A DNA stretch of 64,000 bases, from the NCBI RefSeq assembly GCF_017813395.1, contig NZ_JAGIZB010000001.1, positions 310,001 to 374,000 of the forward strand, written 5' to 3'. Position numbers and translations under genes: made by a program. Positions 25,764-34,200 of this stretch are shown one piece after another; positions within the stretch are counted from its first letter, which is position 1, and the number at the start of each line of letters is the position of its first letter. The DNA is from Pararoseomonas baculiformis (GTDB lineage Bacteria; Pseudomonadota; Alphaproteobacteria; Acetobacterales; Acetobacteraceae). The notes under the pieces are model-generated. The model was not told where the DNA came from, did no database searches, and worked only from the letters and a program-made list of their open reading frames with translations.

Positions 25764-26691
25764 GGGCTTTGATCCGTCGGACAGGAAGGGCGTGGCTCCT
25801 TACACCGATATACGCCGCGAAGGCCTCTCCGCCTGGCTGCCGGCCGCGCTGGTGCCCTATGCGCTGCTGATGCGGCTGGACCGGCCGATCGGCTCCTGGC
25901 TGCTCTTCCTTCCCGGCCTATGGGCCTTCGCCGCCGCGGCGCCCTCCTGGGAAAGGGGGATCTGGCTTACCTTCCTCTTCGGGGTGGGGGCCGTGGTGAT
26001 GCGCGGCGCGGGCTGCGTGGTGAATGACCTTTGGGACCGGGACCTGGACCGGCAGGTGGAACGCACGCGCGGCCGCCCCCTGGCCTCCGGCGCCGTCTCC
26101 CCCAAACAGGCCCTGGGCTTCCTGGCGGGGCTGCTGGTGGTCGGGCTGGCGATCCTGGTCCAGCTCCCCGCGGCGGCGATCTGGCTTGGGGTCGCCTCCC
26201 TGCTGCCGATCATCCTCTATCCCCTGGCCAAGCGGGTCACGGACTGGCCCCAGGCGGTGCTGGGCGTGGTCTTCACCTGGGCGGCGCCCATGGGCTGGGC
26301 GGCCGCCACCGGGGCGCTGGAGGCCCCGGCCCTGCTCCTCTGGGCCGCCGGCTTCGCCTGGACCCTCGCCTATGACACGATCTACGCCCACCAGGACCGC
26401 GAGGATGACGCGCTGGTGGGTATCCGCTCCTCCGCCCTGACGCTGGGGGAACGGACGCGGCCCTTCCTGGGGGGCGCCTTCGCCCTGTGCATCCTCCTGC
26501 TGGCCCTGGCGGGCTGGATGGCGGGGCTGAACCCGGCCTTCCTCGCCGGGCTGCTCCTGCCCGCCGCGCATTTCTCCTGGCAGGTCCACCGGCTGGACAT
26601 ACACGCCCCCGGCCTGTGCCTGCGGATCTTCAGGTCCAACCGCGATGCGGGGCTGCTGGTGGCCCTGGCTTTCCTGATGGGGCGGCTGTGA
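25756..26691 (+). CDS. ubiA: 4-hydroxybenzoate polyprenyltransferase
   Basis: UbiA attaches the polyprenyl tail to 4-hydroxybenzoate in ubiquinone synthesis, in the inner membrane. Eight or nine hydrophobic helices are visible in 311 residues. The two Asp-rich, Mg-diphosphate-binding motifs are intact: NDLWDRDLDRQVERTRGRP and YDTIYAHQDREDDALVG. LPIILYPLAKRVTDWPQ is also typical. The ATG at 25756 lies inside the 5' end of divergent rsmE; a GTG at 25792 (VAPYTDIRREG) is a reasonable alternative that would remove the overlap. Its stop overlaps the GTG start of the methyltransferase as GTGA. Confidence 0.95.
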   Translation: MDTGFDPSDRKGVAPYTDIRREGLSAWLPAALVPYALLMRLDRPIGSWLLFLPGLWAFAAAAPSWERGIWLTFLFGVGAVVMRGAGCVVNDLWDRDLDRQVERTRGRPLASGAVSPKQALGFLAGLLVVGLAILVQLPAAAIWLGVASLLPIILYPLAKRVTDWPQAVLGVVFTWAAPMGWAAATGALEAPALLLWAAGFAWTLAYDTIYAHQDREDDALVGIRSSALTLGERTRPFLGGAFALCILLLALAGWMAGLNPAFLAGLLLPAAHFSWQVHRLDIHAPGLCLRIFRSNRDAGLLVALAFLMGRL

Positions 26692-27341
26692 GGGACGGGG
26701 AGGAGGCGGAGGCCTTCATCGCCGCCCACGCGACCATCGCCCGCCCAGCCCTGGTGCCCGAAATCCCGCTCTATCTGGCCACCGAGATCACGCCGATCTG
26801 GCAGGCGACCGAGGCCTGGCTGGGAGAGCAGGGGATCGAGCCGCCCTTCTGGGCCTTCGCCTGGCCCGGCAGCCAGGCCCTGGCGCGCTGGATTCTGGAC
26901 ACCCCTTCCCTGGTCGCGGGCAAACGTGTGCTGGATTTCGCGGCGGGCGGCGGGCTGGCGGCCATTGCGGCCGCAAGGGCGGGCGCCACCTTCGTGGAGG
27001 CGGCGGAGATCGACCCCCTCGCCCATGCCGCCACCCGGCTGAATGCCCGGCTGAACGGCGTCTCCATCGTGGAGGTGCCCGGGGATGTGGTGGGCGCCCC
27101 CAATCGTTGGGACACAGTGCTGGCCGGGGATGTCTGCTACGAAGCGCCGATGACCAGCCACATCCTGCCCTGGCTGCGCGGCCTGGCCGCCGCCGGAGCG
27201 GAGGTCATCCTGGCCGATCCCGGACGCGCCTATGTCCCGCGGGACGGGCTAGAGGCCGTGGCGCGGTTTCGCGTACCCGTCACGCGCGAGCTGGAGGACC
27301 GGGACGAGCGGGAGGTGGTGCTGTCCCGCATCACCCCGTGA
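26688..27341 (+). CDS. Class I SAM-dependent methyltransferase (nicotinamide N-methyltransferase/PrmA-like)
   Basis: The GTG start at 26688 overlaps the ubiA stop by four bases; ATGs upstream lie inside ubiA. The 217-residue protein has the SAM-binding core VLDFAAGGGLAAIAAARAGA (motif I), then EAAEIDPLAHAATRLNARLN (motif II). The motif IV region is VLAGDVCYEAPMTSHILPWL. The lead-in EITPIWQATEAWLGE and PPFWAFAWPGSQALARWIL matches the predicted nicotinamide N-methylase/ETFB lysine-methyltransferase group. Such enzymes methylate lysines on electron-transfer flavoprotein or ribosomal proteins. The target here is not known. Coupling to ubiA may be only organisational. Confidence 0.85.
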   Translation: MRDGEEAEAFIAAHATIARPALVPEIPLYLATEITPIWQATEAWLGEQGIEPPFWAFAWPGSQALARWILDTPSLVAGKRVLDFAAGGGLAAIAAARAGATFVEAAEIDPLAHAATRLNARLNGVSIVEVPGDVVGAPNRWDTVLAGDVCYEAPMTSHILPWLRGLAAAGAEVILADPGRAYVPRDGLEAVARFRVPVTRELEDRDEREVVLSRITP

Positions 27342-27380
27342 CAGATCCGGGTCACAATGCGGGTGAGCGGTGCAAGGCAG

Positions 27381-27410
27381 GGAAACCGCTGGAAGCCGCT
27401 TCGGTTTTCC
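27381..27410 (+). terminator. Nested inverted repeat between the methyltransferase and receiver genes
   Basis: GGAAACC (27381-27387) can pair with GGTTTTCC (27403-27410), enclosing a second stem GAAGC/GCTTC. The arm ends in TTTT, and it lies 39 bp past the methyltransferase stop, so a terminator is plausible. GGAAAC...GGTT also loosely resembles an EcfG (general stress sigma factor) promoter for the receiver gene, but the match is imperfect and symmetrical. Confidence 0.4.
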
Positions 27411-27441
27411 CCGCTGAGCTTGGGTGGGCCAGATACGTCAC

Positions 27442-27888
27442 ATGTCGCAGCGCGTGCTGATCGTTGAGGACGAGGCACTGATCGCCCTCGACCTCACCTT
27501 CTGCCTCGAGGGGTTGGGCCATGAGGTGGTGGCGACCGCCGCCGATTCAGCCGAGGCGATGGCCGCGGTGCTGGAAGGGGTCGATCTCGCCCTGGTGGAC
27601 CTGAACCTGCGCGATGGCCCGACCGGGCCCAGCCTGGGCGAGCGCCTGGCACGCGACTGGAACGTGACCGTGATCTACCTGACCGCCAATCCCCGCCAGG
27701 TCGGGCCCGGGGTGCGCGGCCCTGTCGGAATCCTGGCCAAGCCCTATTCGGAGGCGACGCTGGCGCAGGCCGTTCGCTTCGCCACCTCCCTCCGCGAGGG
27801 CCGGGAGGTGATGCCCCCTCCGGAGCTACGCCTGCTGGCGGGCCCTGCTCCGACGTTCGAGCGCGCCGGGCGGGAGGCGGGCTTCTAG
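27442..27888 (+). CDS. Single-domain response regulator partnered with an HWE kinase
   Basis: The start at 27442 (MSQRVLIVEDEALIALDL) follows the normal receiver N-terminus; a GTG at 27424 is an alternative. The receiver has the acidic pair in VEDEA, the phosphorylatable Asp in LALVDLNLRDGPTG, Thr in VIYLTANP and Lys in ILAKPYSEATL. A Pro/Arg-rich tail of about 25 residues follows instead of an output domain. Its 3' end overlaps by 63 bp the 3' end of the convergent HWE-family kinase gene, its likely phosphodonor. HWE kinase plus lone receiver pairs are common in alphaproteobacterial light and general stress signalling. No PhyR/NepR/EcfG genes are seen. Confidence 0.92.
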   Translation: MSQRVLIVEDEALIALDLTFCLEGLGHEVVATAADSAEAMAAVLEGVDLALVDLNLRDGPTGPSLGERLARDWNVTVIYLTANPRQVGPGVRGPVGILAKPYSEATLAQAVRFATSLREGREVMPPPELRLLAGPAPTFERAGREAGF

Positions 27889-29304
27889 CTCCAGCCCTTC
27901 CGGTGGCCAGACCCGCGTCACCTTGCCGCCCAGCTGGCCCTGGACGCTGATCATCGCCAACCGGGTTCCGAAACCCTCATGCTCCGGCGGCCCCTGCACC
28001 TCGGGCCCACCCCGCTCGCGCCAGCGGAGCAGCAGTTCCTCACCCTCCTTCAGCACCTGGATGGCCACCCGCCCTCCCGGCCGGGACAGGGCCCCGTATT
28101 TCGCGGCATTGGTAGCCAGCTCATGGAAGAGCAGGGCCAGGGGGGTCGCGGCGGCGTCGTCGAAGGTCTGGTCGTCGCCGGAGATGGTGATGCGCTTCTC
28201 CCCGCCCGGGCTCGGGTCATAGGGGGAGAGAAGATCGGCCAGGAAATGGAAGAGCGTGGTGCCGCCGCGCTCGGGCCGGCTCCCATCGCTGTGCGGGCGT
28301 GCGAATTCATGCGCGCGCGCCAGGGCGTTGATCCGGCCGCGCAGCTCCCCCGCGAACTCGCCGGCCTCCGGATGGCCCCGCGCGGTCAGCGAGACGAGGG
28401 AGGCGATGACGGAGAAGATGTTCTTGATACGGTGGCTCAGCTCATGGCTGAGGACTTCCCGCTCCTCCGCCACGCGGCGGAGATCATGGATGTCGGTGCA
28501 GGTGCCGAACCAGCGGGTGATGCGCCCGCGCGCATCCCGAACCGGCAGGGCACGGCCGAGGAACCAGCGCCAGCTTCCATCAGCCATGCGCAGGCGGTAC
28601 TCGACCTCATAGAGCTTCCCTGTGGCCAGGGCCTGGCGCCAGCGTTCCCAGGTGGTGGCACGGTCATCGGCGTGGACCACTTTTTCCCAGTCCACCCCGT
28701 CCGTGTCGCCATCTCCCGTGCCGGTCAGCTCATACCAGCGGCGGTTATAGTAATCATGGTGGCCGTCCGGGCGGGTGGACCAGACCGCCTGGGGCATGGT
28801 GTCGGCAATGGTCCGGAAGCGCGCCTCGCTCTCGCGCAGCGCCGCCTCCTTGTCCTTCTGCTCCGAGATGTCCAGCGCGACGCCGGCCAAGCGCTGCGCC
28901 ATGCCCGTGGCATCGCGCAGCACGCGGCCGCGCAGCAGCACCCAGATCACATCCCCGCCCGGCGGCCAGACGCGGTAGGTGATGTTCAGCGGCGCGCGCC
29001 CGGCCAGGGCGGAGGCAAGGGCGCGGTCCAGCGCGGGCCGGTCCTCCGGCACCACATGCACCAGCAGCTCCGGCCCCGGTGCGCCTCGCTCGCCTGTCGC
29101 GGGGTCGATGCCGTGCAGGGTGCAGGCCCTGGCATCGCCATGGATCAGATCCGTCTCGGCGTCCCAGTCCCAGGCGCCGGCAATACCCGAGGCCTCCAGC
29201 GCCAGTGCCAGGCGCTGCTCGGCCCAGCTGGGGCGCACGGCAGTGGGGACATCGTCAGGCAACACGGCTTTTCCGGTGGCTCCACGCCCAGGCTTAAACC
29301 CCAT
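27826..29304 (-). CDS. HWE-family sensor histidine kinase with PAS domains
   Basis: The start at 29304 (MGFKPGRGAT) gives 492 residues; a longer upstream frame overlaps treY and is rejected. Two PAS/PAC units follow. The first is around LALEASGIAGAWDWDAE ending in GVALDISEQKDKEAAL. The second runs from FRTIADTMPQAVWSTRPDG to FGTCTDIHDLRRVAEE, with YYNRRWYELTG and RLRMADGSWRWFLGRAL. The HWE signature is clear: VLSHELSHRIKNIFSVI (phospho-His near residue 292), LLFHELATNAAKYGALS, and the Trp-Glu motif LLLRWRERGG. GFGTRLAMISVQGQLGG closes the ATPase. No membrane helix is present, so it is cytoplasmic. It converges on and overlaps its probable partner receiver at 27442-27888. Confidence 0.93.
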   Translation of the reverse strand: MGFKPGRGATGKAVLPDDVPTAVRPSWAEQRLALALEASGIAGAWDWDAETDLIHGDARACTLHGIDPATGERGAPGPELLVHVVPEDRPALDRALASALAGRAPLNITYRVWPPGGDVIWVLLRGRVLRDATGMAQRLAGVALDISEQKDKEAALRESEARFRTIADTMPQAVWSTRPDGHHDYYNRRWYELTGTGDGDTDGVDWEKVVHADDRATTWERWRQALATGKLYEVEYRLRMADGSWRWFLGRALPVRDARGRITRWFGTCTDIHDLRRVAEEREVLSHELSHRIKNIFSVIASLVSLTARGHPEAGEFAGELRGRINALARAHEFARPHSDGSRPERGGTTLFHFLADLLSPYDPSPGGEKRITISGDDQTFDDAAATPLALLFHELATNAAKYGALSRPGGRVAIQVLKEGEELLLRWRERGGPEVQGPPEHEGFGTRLAMISVQGQLGGKVTRVWPPEGLELEARLPPGALERRSRARQQA

Positions 29305-29342
29305 CCAGCAAAGATGGGCACGAAAGGCGAGGGCCGGGCCGT

Positions 29343-32141
29343 TCAATCCGTGGCGAGCAATGCAACCGGAAGCTGTCTGAGGAGATCCGCGACCTCCAGC
29401 CGCTCCCCGCTGGCGGTTCCGTCTCCGCCCAACGCATCCCGGAAGGACAGGCCCGCGAGCACGGGCGGGAGCACCAGCGCGGTTCCGGCCCAGGCCGCGG
29501 CCGGCGGCAACGGATCCGCCGCATCGCCCAGCAACCGGGATGGCAGGCGCGTGACCACGGTGATGCTCGCCGTGTCGCGGCAGCGGCGCGCGAAGGCAAG
29601 CACGTGCTGCGCCATCTCGCCCTCCGCCTCCAGCGGGATGTACTCGCCTTCGGCGAAAAGCTCGGGTTGGCGGGTCCGCAGGGCCAGGGCATGGGCGATG
29701 ACCGCCGCCTTGACCCGCCCATCCTTCCAATGCGGCAACAGCCCGGCTGGCGCCTCCCCGGCCTCCAGTGCGGCCTTGCGCGCCTCGAAGTCCACGGGGC
29801 GGCGGTTATCCGGATCCACCAGGGAGAAGTCCCAGAACTCGGTGCCCTGGTAGAGGTCGGGGATGCCCGGCGCGGTGCAGCGGATCAGCGTCTGCGCCAG
29901 CCCGTTGGCCGCACCGGCCGGGGAGAGGCGCCGGACCAGCGCCGCCACCTCCTCCCGCAGGCGGGAGGGCCGGTCATTCGCCAGCATGGCCGTCAGGAAC
30001 TCGCGGCAGGCGGCCTCATAGGGTTCGTTCGGCACCGCCCATTCGGAACGGCGCTTGCCCTCGCGCAGCGCCTTCTCCTGCCAGGCGGCGAGGCGCTTCA
30101 CCAGCACCTCCACCCCTTCCTCATCGGAGGGTTCCAGCTCCAGCGGCCAGGCGCCGATCAGGGACTGGTAGAGCATGATCTCGTCGGTGGCATCCGGCGC
30201 GGGCTCGCCATCCACCTCCTTCTTCAGCACGCTGTTCAGCCGCGTCCAGCGCGTCAGCGTCGCCGCCCATTCGTCGGGCAGTTCCGAGATCACGGCCAGC
30301 CGCGCGCGCGTGTCCTCGCCGCGCTTGTGGTCATGGGTGGCGGTGGCCAGCATCTCGCGCGGGAAGTATTTCGCGCGCTCGCGGCAATCCGCGTGGAAGG
30401 CGGCCGGCGTCTCGGCGAAGTGCGACGGCTCGGACCCGACCTCGTTGCGCGAGATCAGGCGGCCATAGCGGTAGAAGGAGGTGTCCTCCACCGACTTGGC
30501 GGCGACCGGGGCGGAGAGCTGCTGGAAGCGGATGGCCGCGCGCTGGCGCTCCCGCCGCTGGCCATGGGGCAGGCCGCGCGGCGGATCGCCGCCCAGCCAG
30601 GAATCCAGCAGTTCCAGCAGCGGCCGGTCGGTTTCGCGGATGGTGCGGCGCGCGCCGGCCATGGCCCAGTCCAGCAGGCGGCGATCCGCCTCGCTGCGCC
30701 CGGCGATGCCGAGATAGGAGCGATAGGCCGGGAAATGCACCAGCACCTCGGTCAGCGCGCGGCGAATGGCCGTGAGGGTGAAGTCGCGTGTGGCGAGGTC
30801 GCGCATGGCAATGCGCCGCAGCGCGTAGGAGGTGCCGTTCAGCTCCGAGGCGAGGTTGTAGCGCAGGATCTGGCGCCGCGCCTCGCGCGCCTCCTCCTCG
30901 AAGGCGGCGGGGCGGCCGGTCATGGCATGCCAGGTGGCGGCCAGGGGCTCGGCGCCCGCCGGGTCGTGCAGGACGCCAGAGACCTCGTCCATGAAGTTGT
31001 AGCCGGTGGTGCCATCCACCATCCAGTCGCGCCGCAGCTTCTCATGCGGGGCCAGGATCTTCTCGATCAGCAGCAGCGGCTTGCCCTTGGGCACATGGGC
31101 GGGGCGGCGCGCGGTCAGTCCCTCCAGGCGCCGGCGCAGCTTGCGGCAATAGCCGCGCGGATCGGCCAGGCCATCCACATGGTCCACGCGCACGCCGTCG
31201 ATCAGCCCATCGGCATAGAGCTTCAGGATGAGGCGATGCGTCGCCTCGAAGACCTGCGGGCGCTCCACCTGCAGCCCGCCGAGGGAGGTGACGTCGAAGA
31301 AGCGGCGCCAGTTGATCTCGTCGGTCGCCGCGCGCCACCAGGCCAGGCGGTAGTTCTGCACCTCCAGCAGCGCGTGAAGCCGGGCGCGGCCTTCCTCGGT
31401 CCTGGGGTCGTGCGCGGCGATCACGGAATCGACCTGCGCGCGGCCCTCGGGCGCCTTGGCGTGCTGCGCCAGCATGTCGAGCGCGAGGCCCGCCGCGGCG
31501 CGGATCGCGTCCCGGTCACCATCCACGTCCAGCGCGCGGAAGACCTGGGCGAGCCCCGCCAGCTGAGGCTCCTGCGTCGCCGAGAGCAACATGGCGTAGC
31601 TGCGCGGGGCGAGCGGGAAGCGGTGCTCGAAGTATTGCGCGTAGATCTTGCCGCTCTCGGGCTCGAAATGCAGCGCGAGGTCGCCGGATTCCAGCACGGT
31701 GCCATAGGGCGCGCCGAGGAAGGGCGCGAGCATGCGGTCCGTCAGCCCGGGATCGGGCGGGTTCCAGTCAATGTCGAAGAAGCGGGCGAAGGGGGATTTC
31801 GCCCCCCATTCCAGCACGTCCAGCCACCAGCCATTGTCGGCGCCGCCCACGCCCATGTGGTTGGGCACGATGTCCAGGATCAGCCCCATGTCATGGGCGC
31901 GCAGCGCGGCGACCAGCCGTTCCAGCGCCTCCTCCCCGCCCAGCTCGGGGTTGATGCGGTCCGGGTCCACGATGTCATAGCCGTGGGTGGAGCCGGGCCG
32001 CGCCTTCAGCAGGGGCGAGGCATAGAGATGGCTGATGCCCAGCTTCGCGAAATACGGCACCAGCGGCACCGCGGCATCCAGCGGGAAGTCCTTGTGGAAT
32101 TGCAGCCGGGCGGTGGCGCGCGGGGTCGCAGGTGCGGGCAT
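29343..32141 (-). CDS. treY: Maltooligosyl trehalose synthase
   Basis: TreY rearranges the reducing-end alpha-1,4 bond of maltodextrins into an alpha-1,1 trehalose bond, which TreZ then cuts. The start at 32141 (MPAPATPRAT) gives 932 residues; the longer frame upstream runs through malQ and is a shadow. The GH13 motifs are present: LDIVPNHMGV (region I, residue 90), the nucleophile in DGVRVDHVDGL (Asp320), the acid in LLIEKILAPHEK and TATHDHKRGEDTRARL (region IV). The N-terminus QFHKDFPLDAAVPLVPYFAKL and LYASPLLKARPGSTHGYD are typical of TreY. It is the last gene of the seven-gene glucan operon, 10 bp after malQ. A 932-residue length is normal for the longer proteobacterial TreY. Confidence 0.95.
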   Translation of the reverse strand: MPAPATPRATARLQFHKDFPLDAAVPLVPYFAKLGISHLYASPLLKARPGSTHGYDIVDPDRINPELGGEEALERLVAALRAHDMGLILDIVPNHMGVGGADNGWWLDVLEWGAKSPFARFFDIDWNPPDPGLTDRMLAPFLGAPYGTVLESGDLALHFEPESGKIYAQYFEHRFPLAPRSYAMLLSATQEPQLAGLAQVFRALDVDGDRDAIRAAAGLALDMLAQHAKAPEGRAQVDSVIAAHDPRTEEGRARLHALLEVQNYRLAWWRAATDEINWRRFFDVTSLGGLQVERPQVFEATHRLILKLYADGLIDGVRVDHVDGLADPRGYCRKLRRRLEGLTARRPAHVPKGKPLLLIEKILAPHEKLRRDWMVDGTTGYNFMDEVSGVLHDPAGAEPLAATWHAMTGRPAAFEEEAREARRQILRYNLASELNGTSYALRRIAMRDLATRDFTLTAIRRALTEVLVHFPAYRSYLGIAGRSEADRRLLDWAMAGARRTIRETDRPLLELLDSWLGGDPPRGLPHGQRRERQRAAIRFQQLSAPVAAKSVEDTSFYRYGRLISRNEVGSEPSHFAETPAAFHADCRERAKYFPREMLATATHDHKRGEDTRARLAVISELPDEWAATLTRWTRLNSVLKKEVDGEPAPDATDEIMLYQSLIGAWPLELEPSDEEGVEVLVKRLAAWQEKALREGKRRSEWAVPNEPYEAACREFLTAMLANDRPSRLREEVAALVRRLSPAGAANGLAQTLIRCTAPGIPDLYQGTEFWDFSLVDPDNRRPVDFEARKAALEAGEAPAGLLPHWKDGRVKAAVIAHALALRTRQPELFAEGEYIPLEAEGEMAQHVLAFARRCRDTASITVVTRLPSRLLGDAADPLPPAAAWAGTALVLPPVLAGLSFRDALGGDGTASGERLEVADLLRQLPVALLATD

Positions 32142-32151
32142 CAGGGGACCA

Positions 32152-34200
32152 TCAACTGGGGGGTGAGCGGCGGGCCTGTGCGAAAGCGTCCAGGCGGGCT
32201 GCGGTTTCCGGCTCGTCGAGCATCGTTCCGGCTTCACCGGGCAGGCGGCGGCGCCAGTTCGGGTGGCCCTCGGTGGTGCCGGGCAGGTTCGGCGCCTCCT
32301 CCAGCGCCAGGGCATCCTCCAATGGCAGCAGGGCCAGGGCGCAGGCGGCGCTGGCCACATGGCGCGCGGCGGCGGTGGCGACCCGCGCCCCCTCCCCTTC
32401 GCCCGGCATGTCGCCCTCGGCGGCGCCGGTGGCGCGCATGGCGTCCCAGAGATTGGCGCGGTCGCGCGCGCGCTCCTCGCGCTGCTCGCGGCCGTCATTG
32501 CCCTCGCCCAGCAGGCCGAGCTTCGCGCGCCATTCGATGTCCCGCCCCTTCCACCAGCCGGCGACGGTGGGCAGGTCATGGGTGGTGGTCACGGCCACCG
32601 CGCCGGGCGACCACCGGGAAGGCGGGGTGAAGCGGCGCTGCTTGTCCTGCTCGAAATAGAGGACGCGCAGGCCCATGAGGTTGGTTTCGTCCAGCCGCTC
32701 GCGGAAGCCCTCGGGCAGGGTGCCCAGATCCTCCCCCACCACGATCGCGCCGTGCCGCTGCGATTCCAGCGCGACGAGGCGCAGCATGTCCATGACCGGG
32801 AAGTGCAGATACGCGCCCTGGGTCGCGTCCTGGCCGTTCGGCACGAGCCAGAGGCGGGCGAGGCCCATGGCGTGGTCGATCCGCACGCCGCCGGCATGGC
32901 GCATGGCCGCGCGCAGCATTTCGAGAAAGGCGGAATAGCCTCCCTCGCGCAGGCCGCGCGGGGAGAAGGCAGCGATGCCCCAGGACTGGCCCAGCGGCGA
33001 GAAGATGTCGGGCGGCGCGCCCACGCCCACGCCGGAGAGGATCTGCCCCTGGCGCGACCAGCCATGGCTGCCGCCGCCATCCGTTCCCACGGCGAGATCG
33101 GCAATCAGCCCGATGCTGGCGCCAGCGTCCCGGAAGGCCGCCTGCGCGGCGCCGAGGCCGCGATCGGCCACCCATTGCAGGAAGGCGTGGAAGGCGACCT
33201 CCCGCTCATGCTCCTGCGCGAAGCGGGCAACGCCCGGTGCATCGGGGCGCCGGTATTCCTCGGGCCAGTCCTTCCAGTGCCACTGGCCGGAATCGCGGCC
33301 ATAGAAATGCGCGTGCAGCGCCTCGAACCGCGCATGGCTCTCCAGCGCCTCGCCGCCCTCCGCACGGAAGCGGTCGAAGCCGGGGTCGCCGGGCCAGCGG
33401 TCGAAGATGGCGCGGAACAGGCGCAGGCGCAGCCTGGCCGCGGCCGGCCATTCGACGAGGTCGAGCCCCTCAAGCCGGGCAAACTCCTCACCCAGCCCGG
33501 TCGTGGAGAGCGCCGCCCGCAGCGCGTCCTCGCCCAGCGCGGCGGGATCGGCATGGAGCACGTTCAGGAACAGGCGCGAGGATGGCGCATAGGGCGAGAA
33601 GCGCTCGGGATCCGCCGAGAACTGCGCGTGCACGGGCGAGATGCCGAGCGCATCCGCCCCGTGCCGCGCCGCGCCGCGGGCCAGCTGCGCCAGGCCGGTG
33701 AAATCGCCGATGCCCCCATCGCCGCGCCGGTGCGGCGAGTAGAGCTGCACCGCCAGCCCCCAGGGGCGCGCGGCGGCGTCCACGCCATGGCAGCGCTGCG
33801 GGCAGACCGCGAGGACCGTCTCCTGCCCGGCAATCTCCAGCCGGTGGTAGCCGGTCTCCCGCATGGCGGGCAGCGTGCAGAGACCATCCTGCTGCCAGGC
33901 GCGCCCTTCCCGCAGTTCGCCGCCTTCCAGGCGCAGCCGGTACTCCGGCTCGCCTTGCAGTCCGAGGAGGATGGGCTGGTGCTGGATGGCGGTGCAGAGC
34001 GGGGGCAGGCCACGCTCGGCATCCCGCAGCCTCTCCCGGCTTCCGCGGATCTCCGCCTCGCTGCCTGCGGGCAGTTCCAGGGCGGCGAGAATGGCCCGCA
34101 TCGCCTCGGGGCTGACCGTGTGCTCGCGGTCATTCACGTCCCGCCATGTCACCGCGATGCCGGCGGCCTGGGCGAGTTCGCGCAGTTCGTGGTCACTCAT
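32152..34200 (-). CDS. malQ: 4-alpha-glucanotransferase (amylomaltase)
   Basis: MalQ transfers segments between alpha-1,4-glucans, remodelling the short chains left by debranching and TreZ. The 682-residue, E. coli-type enzyme begins MSDHELRELAQAAGIAVTWR, with an N-terminal extension domain usual for proteobacterial MalQ. GH77 motifs include GIGDFTGLAQLARGAARHGA, the nucleophile in GVRIDHAMGLARLWLVP (Asp near residue 440), the acid in IVVGEDLGTLPEGF and TTHDLPTVAGWWKG. The 250s-loop region (GGSHGWSRQGQILSGVGVG) is conserved. The ATGA at 34200 overlaps the treZ stop, so translation is coupled. Confidence 0.95.
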   Translation of the reverse strand: MSDHELRELAQAAGIAVTWRDVNDREHTVSPEAMRAILAALELPAGSEAEIRGSRERLRDAERGLPPLCTAIQHQPILLGLQGEPEYRLRLEGGELREGRAWQQDGLCTLPAMRETGYHRLEIAGQETVLAVCPQRCHGVDAAARPWGLAVQLYSPHRRGDGGIGDFTGLAQLARGAARHGADALGISPVHAQFSADPERFSPYAPSSRLFLNVLHADPAALGEDALRAALSTTGLGEEFARLEGLDLVEWPAAARLRLRLFRAIFDRWPGDPGFDRFRAEGGEALESHARFEALHAHFYGRDSGQWHWKDWPEEYRRPDAPGVARFAQEHEREVAFHAFLQWVADRGLGAAQAAFRDAGASIGLIADLAVGTDGGGSHGWSRQGQILSGVGVGAPPDIFSPLGQSWGIAAFSPRGLREGGYSAFLEMLRAAMRHAGGVRIDHAMGLARLWLVPNGQDATQGAYLHFPVMDMLRLVALESQRHGAIVVGEDLGTLPEGFRERLDETNLMGLRVLYFEQDKQRRFTPPSRWSPGAVAVTTTHDLPTVAGWWKGRDIEWRAKLGLLGEGNDGREQREERARDRANLWDAMRATGAAEGDMPGEGEGARVATAAARHVASAACALALLPLEDALALEEAPNLPGTTEGHPNWRRRLPGEAGTMLDEPETAARLDAFAQARRSPPS

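Noticed and set aside
29604-32630. Open frame of about 1000 codons on the plus strand through treY
   Set aside because: It is a shadow of treY. The sequence is Gln/Gly/Ala/His-rich without domain motifs, while treY on the other strand has all catalytic motifs.
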